NCBI GenBank assembly: GCA_023386885.1
Contig: JAEWIX010000082.1
Coordinates: 1-30,903, forward strand
Direction: 5' to 3'
DNA: 30,903 nt
Source: Pseudomonadota bacterium
GTDB taxonomy: Bacteria; Pseudomonadota; Alphaproteobacteria; Rhizobiales; Xanthobacteraceae
Both the position numbers and the translations under genes were made by a program. Shown piece by piece: positions 16,248 to 24,839 of the stretch. The notes below the pieces were generated by a model. It saw only the letters and a program-made list of their open reading frames with translations, ran no database searches and was not told the DNA's origin. Each line of letters opens with the position of its first letter. Position 1 is the first letter of the stretch.

Positions 16248-17312
16248 ATGGCGTCGGTGCAGATTAGCGACGTGCGTAAATCCTTTGGCGGATTTGAAGT
16301 CCTGCACGGCGTAAGCATTCCGATCGAAGACGGCGCTTTCGTTGTTCTCGTTGGTCCTTCCGGTTGCGGTAAATCCACATTGCTACGGATGCTGGCCGGT
16401 CTGGAAAATATCACCTCCGGGACGATTGCGATCGGCGACCGCGTTGTGAACAACGTGCAGCCGAAAGAACGCGACATCGCGATGGTGTTCCAGAACTACG
16501 CGCTCTATCCGCACATGACCGTTTCTCAGAACATGGGCTTTTCGCTGAAGTTGCGGAACGCGGAAACCGGCGACATTTCCACGCGCGTGAAGAAGGCGGC
16601 GGAGATTCTCGATCTGACGCCGCTATTGGATCGTTATCCGCGTCAGTTGTCCGGCGGTCAGCGTCAACGTGTCGCCATGGGCCGCGCCATCGTACGCGAT
16701 CCACAGGTGTTCCTGTTCGACGAGCCGCTCTCGAACCTCGACGCCAAGTTGCGCGTGGCGATGCGCACCGAGATCAAGGAGCTGCATCAACGGCTCAAGA
16801 CCACGACGGTCTATGTGACTCACGACCAGATCGAGGCCATGACCATGGCTGACAAGATCGTGGTGATGCATGACGGCATCGTCGAGCAGATCGGATCGCC
16901 GCTCGAGTTGTACGATCATCCCGAGAACCAGTTCGTCGCCGGCTTCATCGGTTCTCCGGCAATGAATTTTCTCAACGGCCATCTCAAAGTGAACGGTGGC
17001 CAGCCTTACGTTGAGACCGATAACGGCAGCCGTCTGCCGATTAGTTCGGCGCCGGCCGCCTCCGACGGCCGCCCGGTGGTTTACGGCGTTCGCCCGGAAC
17101 ATCTCGATCTTGCCAGCGATGGCATCGAGGCGGAGGTCGCGGTGGTGGAGCCGACCGGATCGGAAACGCAGATTGTCGCGCGGATCGGCTCGCAGGAACT
17201 GATCGCGGTGTTTCGCGACCGGCATCAGGTTGCGCCGGGCGACAAAATCCACCTGCGCCCGCGCGCGGAGGTCGCGCATCTGTTCGACAAGGATACCGGC
17301 CGGCGTCTGTGA
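16248..17312 (+). CDS. CUT1-type sugar ABC importer ATPase (UgpC/MalK family)
   Basis: 354 residues from the ATG at 16248; GAGGG lies ten bases upstream, whereas an ATG at 16239 would be only one base from it. Walker A GPSGCGKST (residues 36-44), Q-loop VFQNYALYPHMTV, signature LSGGQRQRVAMGRAIV, Walker B VFLFDEPLSNLD, H-loop VTHDQ, then a C-terminal TOBE/OB region (about 235-354) with GVRPEHLDL. It powers the two permeases encoded downstream. It is the first gene of the importer transcript behind the repressed promoter. Confidence 0.94.
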   Translation: MASVQISDVRKSFGGFEVLHGVSIPIEDGAFVVLVGPSGCGKSTLLRMLAGLENITSGTIAIGDRVVNNVQPKERDIAMVFQNYALYPHMTVSQNMGFSLKLRNAETGDISTRVKKAAEILDLTPLLDRYPRQLSGGQRQRVAMGRAIVRDPQVFLFDEPLSNLDAKLRVAMRTEIKELHQRLKTTTVYVTHDQIEAMTMADKIVVMHDGIVEQIGSPLELYDHPENQFVAGFIGSPAMNFLNGHLKVNGGQPYVETDNGSRLPISSAPAASDGRPVVYGVRPEHLDLASDGIEAEVAVVEPTGSETQIVARIGSQELIAVFRDRHQVAPGDKIHLRPRAEVAHLFDKDTGRRL

Positions 17313-17388
17313 CCCGGCAACAACAAGACAACAACGATCGGGGTTTTGAGGAACGTCAATAATTACAAACAAAGACAGGGAGAGAACG

Positions 17389-18714
17389 ATGATTGATTTT
17401 ACCACCGACCGGCGTTCGCTGCTCAAGGGCGGCGCGACGATGTTGGCTGCGGCCGCCACCATGTCGAGCGACCAATTGCTGGGTTACGCCAAGGCGTGGG
17501 CTCAGACCTCGCCATGGAAGCCGGAAGCCGGCGCCAAGATCAATCTGCTGCGCTGGAAGCGTTTCGTCGAAGCCGAAGACGTCGCGTTCATGAAGATCGT
17601 CGACGCTTTCCAGAAGGCCAACAACGTTACCATCAACGTCTCCAACGAGGCGTATGACGACATTCAGCCGAAGGCATCGGTGGCGGCCAATACGGGGCAG
17701 GGCCTCGATCTGGTCTGGGGCCTGTATTCGTTGCCGTTCCTGTTCCCCACCAAATGCACCGACATGACCGATGTCGCCGACTATCTCGCCAAGAAGTGCG
17801 GCGGATGGGCTGAATCCGGCAAGGCTTACGGCATGCTGAACGGCAAGTGGATCGGCATTCCCGTGGCGGCGACCGGCGGTCTTGTGAACTACCGCGTGAA
17901 GGCTGCCGAAGCGGCCGGACACAAGACGTTTCCGAAGGACCTCGGCGGCTTCCTCGATCTCGTCAAGGGCATGAAAAAGAACGGTACGCCGGGCGGCATG
18001 GCGCTGGGACATGCCTCGGGCGACGCCAACGGCTGGCTGCATTGGGCGTTGTGGGCGCATGGCGGCAAGCTGATCGACAAGGATAACAAGGTCGTCATCA
18101 ACACGCCGGAAACCGCGAAGGCGCTCGAATACGTCAAGCAGCTCTACGAGAATTTCGTGCCCGGCACGGCGTCGTGGAACGACAGCAACAACAACAAGGC
18201 GTTCCTGGCCGGACAACTCCATCTCACCGTCAACGGCATTTCAATCTACGTCGCGGCGAAGAAGGAGAATGCCGCCATTGCCGCAGACATGAATCACGCC
18301 CATCTGCCGCCGGGTGTCGACGGCAAGACGCGCGAACTCCATCTCGGCTTCCCGATCCTGGTCTACACCTTCACCAAGTTCCCGCAGACCTGCAAGGCGT
18401 TCACCGCCTTCATGCTCGAGCCGTCGCAGTTCAACCCGTGGGTCGAAGCAGCGCAGGGTTATCTGTCACCGTTCCTGCTGGATTACGAAAAGAATCCGAT
18501 CTGGACGGCCGACCCGAAGAACACGCCGTATCGTGATGTGGCGCAGACCGCGAACACGCCGGCCGGCGTCGGCAAGATGGGCGAGGCGGCCGCGGCCGCG
18601 ATCGCGGATTTCGTGGTGGTCGATATGTTCGCGAACTACGCCACCGGCCGCGAGGACGTCAAGACGGCGATGGCCTCGGCGGAGCGCAACGCCAAGCGCA
18701 TCTTCCGCGGTTAA
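17389..18714 (+). CDS. ABC importer substrate-binding protein, Tat-exported (CUT1 family)
   Basis: 441 residues; GGGAGAG lies just before the ATG. The N-terminus has a twin-arginine signal (TDRRSLLKGG, R8-R9) and a hydrophobic stretch, with cleavage probably after AWAQ near residue 39, so the protein is exported folded. The mature part fits family 1 extracellular solute-binding proteins: NLLRWKRFVEAEDVAF, NVSNEAYDDIQPK, GIPVAATGGLVNYR, NGWLHWALWAHGGKLID. It captures the substrate for the permeases encoded downstream. Neighbouring sugar-acid enzymes suggest a carbohydrate or sugar acid; the exact ligand is not readable. A strong hairpin follows the stop. Confidence 0.92.
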   Translation: MIDFTTDRRSLLKGGATMLAAAATMSSDQLLGYAKAWAQTSPWKPEAGAKINLLRWKRFVEAEDVAFMKIVDAFQKANNVTINVSNEAYDDIQPKASVAANTGQGLDLVWGLYSLPFLFPTKCTDMTDVADYLAKKCGGWAESGKAYGMLNGKWIGIPVAATGGLVNYRVKAAEAAGHKTFPKDLGGFLDLVKGMKKNGTPGGMALGHASGDANGWLHWALWAHGGKLIDKDNKVVINTPETAKALEYVKQLYENFVPGTASWNDSNNNKAFLAGQLHLTVNGISIYVAAKKENAAIAADMNHAHLPPGVDGKTRELHLGFPILVYTFTKFPQTCKAFTAFMLEPSQFNPWVEAAQGYLSPFLLDYEKNPIWTADPKNTPYRDVAQTANTPAGVGKMGEAAAAAIADFVVVDMFANYATGREDVKTAMASAERNAKRIFRG

Positions 18715-18722
18715 ACGAAACC

Positions 18723-18751
18723 ATGCCGGCGCGGATCGTCCGCGCCGGCAT
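18723..18751 (+). terminator. 13-bp perfect hairpin after the binding-protein gene
   Basis: ATGCCGGCGCGGA and its exact reverse complement enclose TCG, eight bases after the stop, followed by TTCATTTGATT. Such structures after binding-protein genes usually give partial termination or protect the upstream mRNA, keeping binding protein above permease level. Confidence 0.8.
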
Positions 18752-18787
18752 TTCATTTGATTAGGACGGGGCAAGGCTGCATCAGCG

Positions 18788-18801
18788 TGAGAGCGCTGGT
18801 T
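18788..18801. promoter_or_regulatory. Possible third, weaker LacI-type site
   Basis: TGAGAGCGCTGGTT shares the AGCGCT core and TGA edge (9 of 14 bases) with the two strong sites. It lies between the hairpin and the first permease gene. It may be chance. Confidence 0.3.
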
Positions 18802-18832
18802 TGATCTTTTGTTCGGCCGGAGCTGGAACTGA

Positions 18833-19792
18833 ATGACCACGATGCAGACATCGATGCCGGCGCAGGCGGTCTATAAAGACACCAGATCGCTATGGGAGCG
18901 GCTGCGCACCAACAGGAATTGGCTGGCGCTGTGGTTCATGCTGCCGACGGCGGCGTTTCTCATTCTGTTTCTTGCCTATCCGCTCGGCCTCGGCGTTTGG
19001 ATGAGCTTTACGGACGAGCGCATCGGCCGCACCGGCATCTTCATCGGGCTGGAGAACTACGAGTGGCTGTGGAGCGACAGCATCTTCTGGCTCTCGGTTT
19101 TCAACACGTTGCTCTATACGATCATCGCGAGCGCCATCAAATTCGCGGTCGGGCTTTATCTGGCGCTGCTTTTGAATCGCCACATGCCGTTCAAGGCGAT
19201 GATACGGGCGATCGTGCTCGTTCCCTTCATCGTTCCGACGGTGCTGTCGGCGATCGCGTTCTGGTGGATCTACGATGCCCAGTTCTCGATCGTCTCGTGG
19301 TCGCTGATCAAGCTTGGCCTTATCGATCACAACATCAATTTTCTCGGCGATCCCAACATGGCGCGCGCCAGTGTGATCTTCGCCAATATCTGGCGCGGCG
19401 TTCCTTTCGTCGCCATCACACTGCTGGCCGGCTTGCAGACGGTGTCGCCCTCGCTTTACGAGGCCGCGACGCTGGACGGCGCCACTGATTGGCAGCGTTT
19501 CCGCTACATTACATACCCGCTGTTGACGCCGATCATCGCGGTGGTGATGACGTTCTCGGTGCTGTTCACCTTCACAGATTTCCAACTGGTGTGGGCGCTG
19601 ACGCGCGGCGGCCCGGTGAACGCGACCCATCTGATGGCGACGCTGAGTTACCAGCGCGGCATTCTCAGCGGGCGCTTGGGCGAGGGTGCGGCGATCGCCA
19701 CCGCAATGATCCCGTTCCTGCTGGCCGCCATCGCGATCTCATGGTTCGGGATGCAGCGCCGCAAGTGGCAGCAAGGATCGGACAATGACTGA
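18833..19792 (+). CDS. ABC importer permease 1 (UgpA/MalF-like)
   Basis: 319 residues from 18833; the ATG at 18842 is an alternative, and GGAG is found about ten bases before the first. About six membrane helices, starting with WLALWFMLPTAAFLILFLAYPLGL (about residues 27-50). The cytoplasmic EAA loop that docks the ATPase is EAATLDGATDWQRFRYITYPLL. It pairs with the next permease, whose start overlaps it by eight bases. Inner-membrane channel half for the sugar or sugar-acid importer. Confidence 0.93.
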   Translation: MTTMQTSMPAQAVYKDTRSLWERLRTNRNWLALWFMLPTAAFLILFLAYPLGLGVWMSFTDERIGRTGIFIGLENYEWLWSDSIFWLSVFNTLLYTIIASAIKFAVGLYLALLLNRHMPFKAMIRAIVLVPFIVPTVLSAIAFWWIYDAQFSIVSWSLIKLGLIDHNINFLGDPNMARASVIFANIWRGVPFVAITLLAGLQTVSPSLYEAATLDGATDWQRFRYITYPLLTPIIAVVMTFSVLFTFTDFQLVWALTRGGPVNATHLMATLSYQRGILSGRLGEGAAIATAMIPFLLAAIAISWFGMQRRKWQQGSDND

Positions 19793-20723
19793 GACCGCAG
19801 CCACTCACGCCCAGGATCAGGCCAAAACTGCGGTTCAAGCCGCCGCCGCGCTTACGAAAAGCGACGACAGCGAGGGCATGAGCTATCTCGAGAGCCTGCC
19901 GCGCCGGCTGGTGACGCTCTATCTGCCGCTGTTCATCATTCTCGTCGTGTTACTGTTCCCGTTCTACTGGATGGGGCTGACATCGATCAAACCCGACGAG
20001 CAGTTGATCGATATGGAAAACTACAACCCGTTCTGGGTGATCCATCCGACGTTCAAACACATCACCAAGCTGTTGTTCGAAACCGAGTATCCGCGCTGGC
20101 TGTGGAATACGATGTATGTCGCGGCGTGCGCGACGACGTTGTCGATCATCGCCAGCGTGCTCTCGGCCTATGCCATCGTGCGGCTGCGTTTCAAGGGCGG
20201 CGATGCAGTCGGCGTGCTGATCTTCTTCGCCTATCTGGTGCCGCCGTCGATCCTGTTCATCCCGCTGGCGTCGGTGATCCAGGCTTATGGCCTGTTCGAC
20301 TCGCCGTTATCGTTGATCCTGGTCTATCCGACCTTGCTGATCCCGTTCTCGACCTGGCTGCTGATGGGCTACTTCAAGACGATCCCTTACGAACTGGAGG
20401 AATGCGCGCTGATCGATGGTGCGTCGCGCTGGCAGATTCTGGTCAAGATCGTCATTCCGTTGGCGGTCCCCGGTCTGATCTCGGCGTTCATCTTCTCCTT
20501 CACGCTGTGCTGGAACGAATTCATCTACGCGCTCACGTTCCTGCAATCGACGCCGAACAAGACGGTGCCCGTGGCGATCGTCAATGAGTTCGTCGACGGC
20601 GACATCTACAAATGGGGCTCGCTGATGGCGGGCGCGCTGGTCGGCTCGTTGCCGCTGGTCATCCTCTACGCCTTCTTCGTCGAGCACTATGTCTCGGCCA
20701 TGACAGGCGCGGTGAAGGAGTGA
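19785..20723 (+). CDS. ABC importer permease 2 (UgpE/MalG-like)
   Basis: 312 residues. A cytoplasmic N-terminus of about 40 residues precedes six membrane helices (first LYLPLFIILVVLLFPFYWMGL). The EAA-type loop EECALIDGASRWQILVKIVIPLAVPG docks the ATPase. It overlaps permease 1 by eight bases, indicating coupled translation and a 1:1 complex. The stop codon lies at the edge of a 9-base inverted repeat before the next gene. Confidence 0.93.
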   Translation: MTETAATHAQDQAKTAVQAAAALTKSDDSEGMSYLESLPRRLVTLYLPLFIILVVLLFPFYWMGLTSIKPDEQLIDMENYNPFWVIHPTFKHITKLLFETEYPRWLWNTMYVAACATTLSIIASVLSAYAIVRLRFKGGDAVGVLIFFAYLVPPSILFIPLASVIQAYGLFDSPLSLILVYPTLLIPFSTWLLMGYFKTIPYELEECALIDGASRWQILVKIVIPLAVPGLISAFIFSFTLCWNEFIYALTFLQSTPNKTVPVAIVNEFVDGDIYKWGSLMAGALVGSLPLVILYAFFVEHYVSAMTGAVKE

Positions 20724-20751
20724 TATTGCAGACCCATACGCCGCAATATCA
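20721..20751 (+). repeat. 9-bp inverted repeat overlapping the permease stop
   Basis: TGATATTGC (20721-20729, including the TGA stop) and GCAATATCA (20743-20751) flank a 13-base loop and end nine bases before the AAGGAG of the next gene. It could form a small RNA hairpin that affects translation or processing at this junction. Confidence 0.5.
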
Positions 20752-20773
20752 AGAGCAATAAGGAGTTTGGGTC

Positions 20774-21760
20774 TTGCACATTCTCGTTCTCGGCGCGGCC
20801 GGCATGGTGGGCCGCAAATTGACCGAACGGCTGGTTCGCGATGGGCGGCTCGGCAATCGCGAGATCACGCGCCTGACGTTGCAGGACGTCGTCGCGCCGG
20901 AGAATCCTGCGGGGAATGCGATCCCGACCAAGCTCGTCACCAGCGATTTCGCCGATTCCGGCACCGCCGCGCCCTTGGTGGCGGAGCGACCTGATGTGAT
21001 CTTTCATCTCGCCGCGATTGTGTCCGGCGAGGCGGAGGTGGAATTCGACAAGGGCTACCGCATCAACCTCGACGGCACCCGCTATCTGATCGATGCTATC
21101 CGCGCCATCGGCGGCGACTACAAGCCACGGCTGGTGTTCACCTCGTCGGTGGCGGTGTTCGGTGCGCCGTTCCCGGATAAGATCGGCGATGAATTCTTCC
21201 TCACGCCGCTCACCAGCTACGGCACGCAAAAGGCGATCTGCGAATTGCTGATTGCCGATTACACCCGCAAAGGGTTCCTCGACGGCATCGGCATCCGCCT
21301 GCCGACCATCTGCGTGCGGCCCGGCAAGCCGAACAAGGCAGCGTCGGGCTTCTTCTCGAATATCATCCGCGAGCCGCTTTCGGGCGAGGGTGCGGTATTG
21401 CCGGTGTCCGAGGACGTGCGCCACTGGCACGCCTCGCCGCGCTCGGCGGTGGGCTTTCTGCTTCACGCCGGCACCATGGACACTGCCGCAATGGGGCCGC
21501 GCCGCAGCCTGAGCATGCCGGGCCTGGCCGCGACCGTCGGCGAGCAGATCGCGGCGCTGGAACGGGTGGCGGGCAAGAACGTCACGGCGCGCATCCGCCG
21601 CGAGCCGAATCCAGCGATCATCAGCATCGTCGATGGCTGGCCACGCCAGTTCGATACGCAGCGTGCGTTGAAACTGGGCTTCACCACGGCGGAAAAGACC
21701 TTCGACGACATCATCCGCATTCATATCGAGGACGAACTCGGCGGCAAGTTCGTCGCCTGA
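20774..21760 (+). CDS. D-erythronate dehydrogenase-like NAD-dependent SDR (DenD family)
   Basis: 328 residues from a TTG at 20774, supported by AGGAG eight bases upstream and by the Rossmann strand starting at once (HILVLGAAGMVG, glycines 7, 10 and 13). Extended-SDR features follow: FHLAAIVSG, FTSSVAVFG (S124/S125), Y149 and K153. GIRLPTICVRPGKPNKAASGFF is, from memory, typical of DenD enzymes, which oxidise D-erythronate at C2 to 2-oxo-tetronate. The usual partners OtnK (kinase) and OtnC (aldolase/decarboxylase) are absent, so here it may act on another sugar acid delivered by the importer. Fifty bases after the permease, probably same transcript, with a hairpin after it. Confidence 0.85.
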   Translation: MHILVLGAAGMVGRKLTERLVRDGRLGNREITRLTLQDVVAPENPAGNAIPTKLVTSDFADSGTAAPLVAERPDVIFHLAAIVSGEAEVEFDKGYRINLDGTRYLIDAIRAIGGDYKPRLVFTSSVAVFGAPFPDKIGDEFFLTPLTSYGTQKAICELLIADYTRKGFLDGIGIRLPTICVRPGKPNKAASGFFSNIIREPLSGEGAVLPVSEDVRHWHASPRSAVGFLLHAGTMDTAAMGPRRSLSMPGLAATVGEQIAALERVAGKNVTARIRREPNPAIISIVDGWPRQFDTQRALKLGFTTAEKTFDDIIRIHIEDELGGKFVA

Positions 21761-21782
21761 TGCTCTCCAGATAGTGAGCGTT

Positions 21783-21810
21783 GCAAGGCACGCCGATGGT
21801 CGTGCCTTGC
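21783..21810 (+). terminator. Hairpin at the end of the importer-denD-like unit
   Basis: Perfect 10-base arms (GCAAGGCACG / CGTGCCTTGC) around an eight-base loop, 22 bases after the stop. No T-run follows, so it is either a weak terminator or an mRNA-protecting end. It separates the sugar-acid region from the acyl-CoA cluster. Confidence 0.65.
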
Positions 21811-21947
21811 CGTGCGGGATGGCAGAATTTCCCAAACCGGCGTGTTCTCACGGAACCGATGCGCTATAGTCGGCTCAATCCGGCCGGGTGGCGGTAATCC
21901 CGTATTGCGGCCGATGGATCGATTTCGACAATGACAGGAAGATCATC

Positions 21948-23117
21948 ATGACAGCCAGTATCGTTGGGTGGGCGCATACGCCGTTTGGGAAATTCGACGC
22001 CGAGACCGTGGAAAGCCTGGTCGTCCGCGTTGCCAACGAGGCGCTGGCCGATGCCGGCATCTCCGCCAGCGATGTCGACGAAATTGTGCTGGGCCACTTC
22101 AACGCGGGCTTTTCGCCGCAAGATTTCACCGCGGCGCTGGTACTGCAGGCCGATCCGAAGCTGCGCTTCAAGCCGGCAACGCGCGTGGAAAATGCCTGCG
22201 CCACCGGTTCGGCGGCGGTGCATCAGGGTATCCGCGCCATCAATGCCGGCGCTGCCCGTATCGTGCTGGTGGTCGGCGTCGAGCAGATGACCCGGACGCC
22301 GGGTCCTGAGATCGGCAAGAACCTACTGAGGGCGTCCTACCTGCCGGAAGACGGCGACACCCCGGCCGGTTTCGCCGGCGTGTTCGGCAAGATCGCGCAA
22401 GCCTATTTCCAGAAGTACGGCGACCAGTCCGATGCGCTGGCGATGATCGCTGCAAAAAACCACAAGAACGGCGTCGCCAATCCCTACGCGCAGATGCGCA
22501 AGGATTTCGGCTTCGAGTTCTGCCGCGCCGAGAGCGACAAGAACCCGTTCGTCGCAGGTCCCCTGAAGCGCACCGACTGTTCGCTGGTGTCGGACGGCGC
22601 CGCCGCGCTGGTGCTGACCGATAGCGAAACCGCGAAGACGATGGGCAAGGCCGTCAACATTCGCGCCACCGCGCACGCACAGGATTTCCTGCCGATGTCG
22701 AAGCGCGACATTCTCAACTTCGAGGGCTGCACCGTGGCGTGGCAGCAGGCGCTGCAATCCGCCGGCGTCACGCTGTCGGACCTGTCGTTCGTCGAAACCC
22801 ACGACTGCTTCACCGTCGCCGAGCTGATCGAGTACGAAGCGATGGGCCTGACGCCGCGCGGGCAGGGTGCACGCGCCATCAAGGAGGGCTGGACCCAGAA
22901 GGACGGCAAGCTGCCGATCAATCCGTCGGGCGGTCTCAAGGCCAAGGGCCATCCGATCGGCGCCACCGGCGTGTCGATGCATGTGCTCACCGCGATGCAA
23001 CTGCTCGGGCAGGCGCCGGAAGGCATGCAGATCAAGGACGCGACCCTTGGTGGTGTCTTCAACATGGGTGGCGCGGCGGTCGCCAACTATGTCTCGTTGC
23101 TGGAACCGGCGAAGTAA
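21948..23117 (+). CDS. SCPx-type thiolase (acyl-CoA acyltransferase)
   Basis: 389 residues from the ATG at 21948, preceded by AGGAA at seven bases; the upstream open frame to 21888 is unsupported. Nucleophile C84 (ENACATGSAA), H285-D286-C287 (ETHDCFTVAE) and H335 (NPSGGLKAKGHPIGATG) are all present, so it should be an active thiolase. The C-terminal CxG motif of classical thiolases is replaced by FNMGGAAVANYV, as in the SCP2/SCPx (sterol-carrier) thiolase branch. It probably cleaves a 3-ketoacyl-CoA with CoA. First gene of the + strand acyl-CoA cluster, 27 bases before the ligase gene; TATAGT at 21865 may be part of its promoter. Confidence 0.92.
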   Translation: MTASIVGWAHTPFGKFDAETVESLVVRVANEALADAGISASDVDEIVLGHFNAGFSPQDFTAALVLQADPKLRFKPATRVENACATGSAAVHQGIRAINAGAARIVLVVGVEQMTRTPGPEIGKNLLRASYLPEDGDTPAGFAGVFGKIAQAYFQKYGDQSDALAMIAAKNHKNGVANPYAQMRKDFGFEFCRAESDKNPFVAGPLKRTDCSLVSDGAAALVLTDSETAKTMGKAVNIRATAHAQDFLPMSKRDILNFEGCTVAWQQALQSAGVTLSDLSFVETHDCFTVAELIEYEAMGLTPRGQGARAIKEGWTQKDGKLPINPSGGLKAKGHPIGATGVSMHVLTAMQLLGQAPEGMQIKDATLGGVFNMGGAAVANYVSLLEPAK

Positions 23118-23144
23118 GCCGGTTCACGCGGCGGGAGGTCGATC

Positions 23145-24668
23145 ATGAACATGGCCGAGTGGCTGGCGGCGAGCGCGCATCTGCGTCCGGATGCGCCCGC
23201 GCTGCTGACGGGGGCGCGCGTAGACGCCGATTATCTCACCTTCGCCCGACGTGCGGCGGCGGTGGGGGCGCATCTCGCGCAGCGATATGGGGTCGCGCCC
23301 GGCGACCGCGTCGCACTGTTCATGACCAACTGCACAGCCTATTTCGAATGCCTTTACGGCATCTGGTGGATCGGCGCCGCTGCGGTGCCGATCAATGCCA
23401 AGTTGCATGGTCGCGAGGCAGCTTGGATCTGCGAGAACTCCGCTGCGAAGCTGTTGTTCATTTCCGACGATACGGCGGACCACTGGGCGGAAGCCGAAAC
23501 GCCGTCGCTTGCGACGTTCTCGGTCGATGGCGACGACTATCGCCACACGCGCAATGGCGAGGGCGCCGCCGCACCGCTGGCGCGCGAGACCGACGATTTG
23601 GCGTGGCTGTTCTACACCTCCGGCACCACCGGGCGGCCGAAGGGTGTGATGCTGAGCCACGGCAATCTGCTGGCGATGTCGATGTGCTACTTCGCCGATG
23701 TCGATCAGCCCTCGCCGCAGGATGCAGCGCTCTATGCAGCGCCGATCTCGCACGGTGCCGGCCTCTACAATTTCCCCAACGTGCGCGTTGGTGCGCGCCA
23801 TGTGGTGCCGGAGTCCGGCGGCTTCGAGGCCGACGAAGTGCTGGCGCTCGGCAAAGAACTCCGCAACGTCTCGATGTTCGCGGCGCCGACGATGGTGCGC
23901 CGTCTGGTCGATGCCGCCAAGAAGCGCGGCGAGGACGGCGACGGCATCAAGACCATCGTTTATGGCGGCGGCCCGATGTATCTCGCCGACATTCGCGACG
24001 CCATGGCCACCATGGGCCAGCGCTTCGTGCAGATCTACGGCCAGGGTGAATCGCCGATGACGATCACGGCGCTCGGCCGCGATTGGCATGGCCGTATCAA
24101 CGATCCGCATTATCTCGAACGATTGGCTTCGGTGGGCACGGCGCAGAGCGTGATGTCGGTCCGCATCACCGACAGCGACGGCAACCCGCTGCCTGCCGGC
24201 GAGACCGGAGAAATCGAAGCCAAGGGCACGGCTGTGATGCTGGGCTACTGGAACAATCCGGAAGCCAGCGCTGCCGCGCTGAAAGATGGCTGGCTGCGCA
24301 CCGGCGATGTCGGGCGACTCGATGCCGACGGATTCCTGACGCTGTCGGATCGCTCCAAGGATGTCATCATCTCCGGCGGTACCAACATCTATCCGCGCGA
24401 GGTCGAGGAGGCGCTGCTCACCCACGCCGACGTGCGCGAGGTGTCGGCCATTGGCGTACCCGATCCGGATTGGGGCGAGATCGTCGTCGCCTGCATGGTG
24501 CTGGAATACGGCGCCGAGGCGAGCGATCAGAAGTTCGACGCACATTGCCTCGCATCGATCGCGCGCTTCAAGCGGCCCAAGCGCTACGTCTACCTGCCGT
24601 CGCTGCCGAAGAACAATTACGGCAAGGTGCTGAAGACCGCGCTACGCGAGATGATGGCTGATAAATGA
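23145..24668 (+). CDS. AMP-forming acyl-CoA synthetase (ANL superfamily)
   Basis: 507 residues; GGGAGG precedes the ATG. Adenylate-forming motifs: P-loop FYTSGTTGRPKGV (156-168), YGQGE (298-302), TGDVGRLDADGF (386-397), the hinge SDRSKDVIISGGTNIYPREVEEAL, and the catalytic lysine K494 in NYGKVLK. It activates a carboxylic acid to acyl-CoA with ATP, AMP and pyrophosphate. Length and motifs fit fatty-acid or aryl-acid CoA ligases of class I; the substrate pocket cannot be assigned. It lies between the thiolase and the CoA transferase and would start the pathway by activating the incoming acid. Confidence 0.92.
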   Translation: MNMAEWLAASAHLRPDAPALLTGARVDADYLTFARRAAAVGAHLAQRYGVAPGDRVALFMTNCTAYFECLYGIWWIGAAAVPINAKLHGREAAWICENSAAKLLFISDDTADHWAEAETPSLATFSVDGDDYRHTRNGEGAAAPLARETDDLAWLFYTSGTTGRPKGVMLSHGNLLAMSMCYFADVDQPSPQDAALYAAPISHGAGLYNFPNVRVGARHVVPESGGFEADEVLALGKELRNVSMFAAPTMVRRLVDAAKKRGEDGDGIKTIVYGGGPMYLADIRDAMATMGQRFVQIYGQGESPMTITALGRDWHGRINDPHYLERLASVGTAQSVMSVRITDSDGNPLPAGETGEIEAKGTAVMLGYWNNPEASAAALKDGWLRTGDVGRLDADGFLTLSDRSKDVIISGGTNIYPREVEEALLTHADVREVSAIGVPDPDWGEIVVACMVLEYGAEASDQKFDAHCLASIARFKRPKRYVYLPSLPKNNYGKVLKTALREMMADK

Positions 24669-24839
24669 TCGTGGACGCGTATTCCGCGCGATAGAATGCC
24701 GACGCGGTGCCGGAGCGTGCCGTACCGAGCATTTCCGGTTCGGCATGGGCCTCTACGCCAAACGCCCTTGATCTCGCCCTTTCGCTGCCGTTAGTACGAC
24801 TGGCAGCAGAAGCACAATCAGGGCTGGAACGGGTGGAAC

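Noticed and set aside
20774..21760. UDP-sugar epimerase function for the extended SDR
   Set aside because: The Rossmann and YxxxK features are shared, but the LPTICVRPGKPNKAASGFF segment and sugar-acid context point to a DenD-like dehydrogenase.
23124..24545. 473-codon open frame antisense to the acyl-CoA synthetase
   Set aside because: Shadow of a gene with complete ANL motifs; Arg/His-rich translation without recognisable fold.
24669..24839. Possible small RNA or hidden gene in the 171-base gap before the CoA transferase
   Set aside because: Only short imperfect hairpins and no clear promoter or terminator were found.
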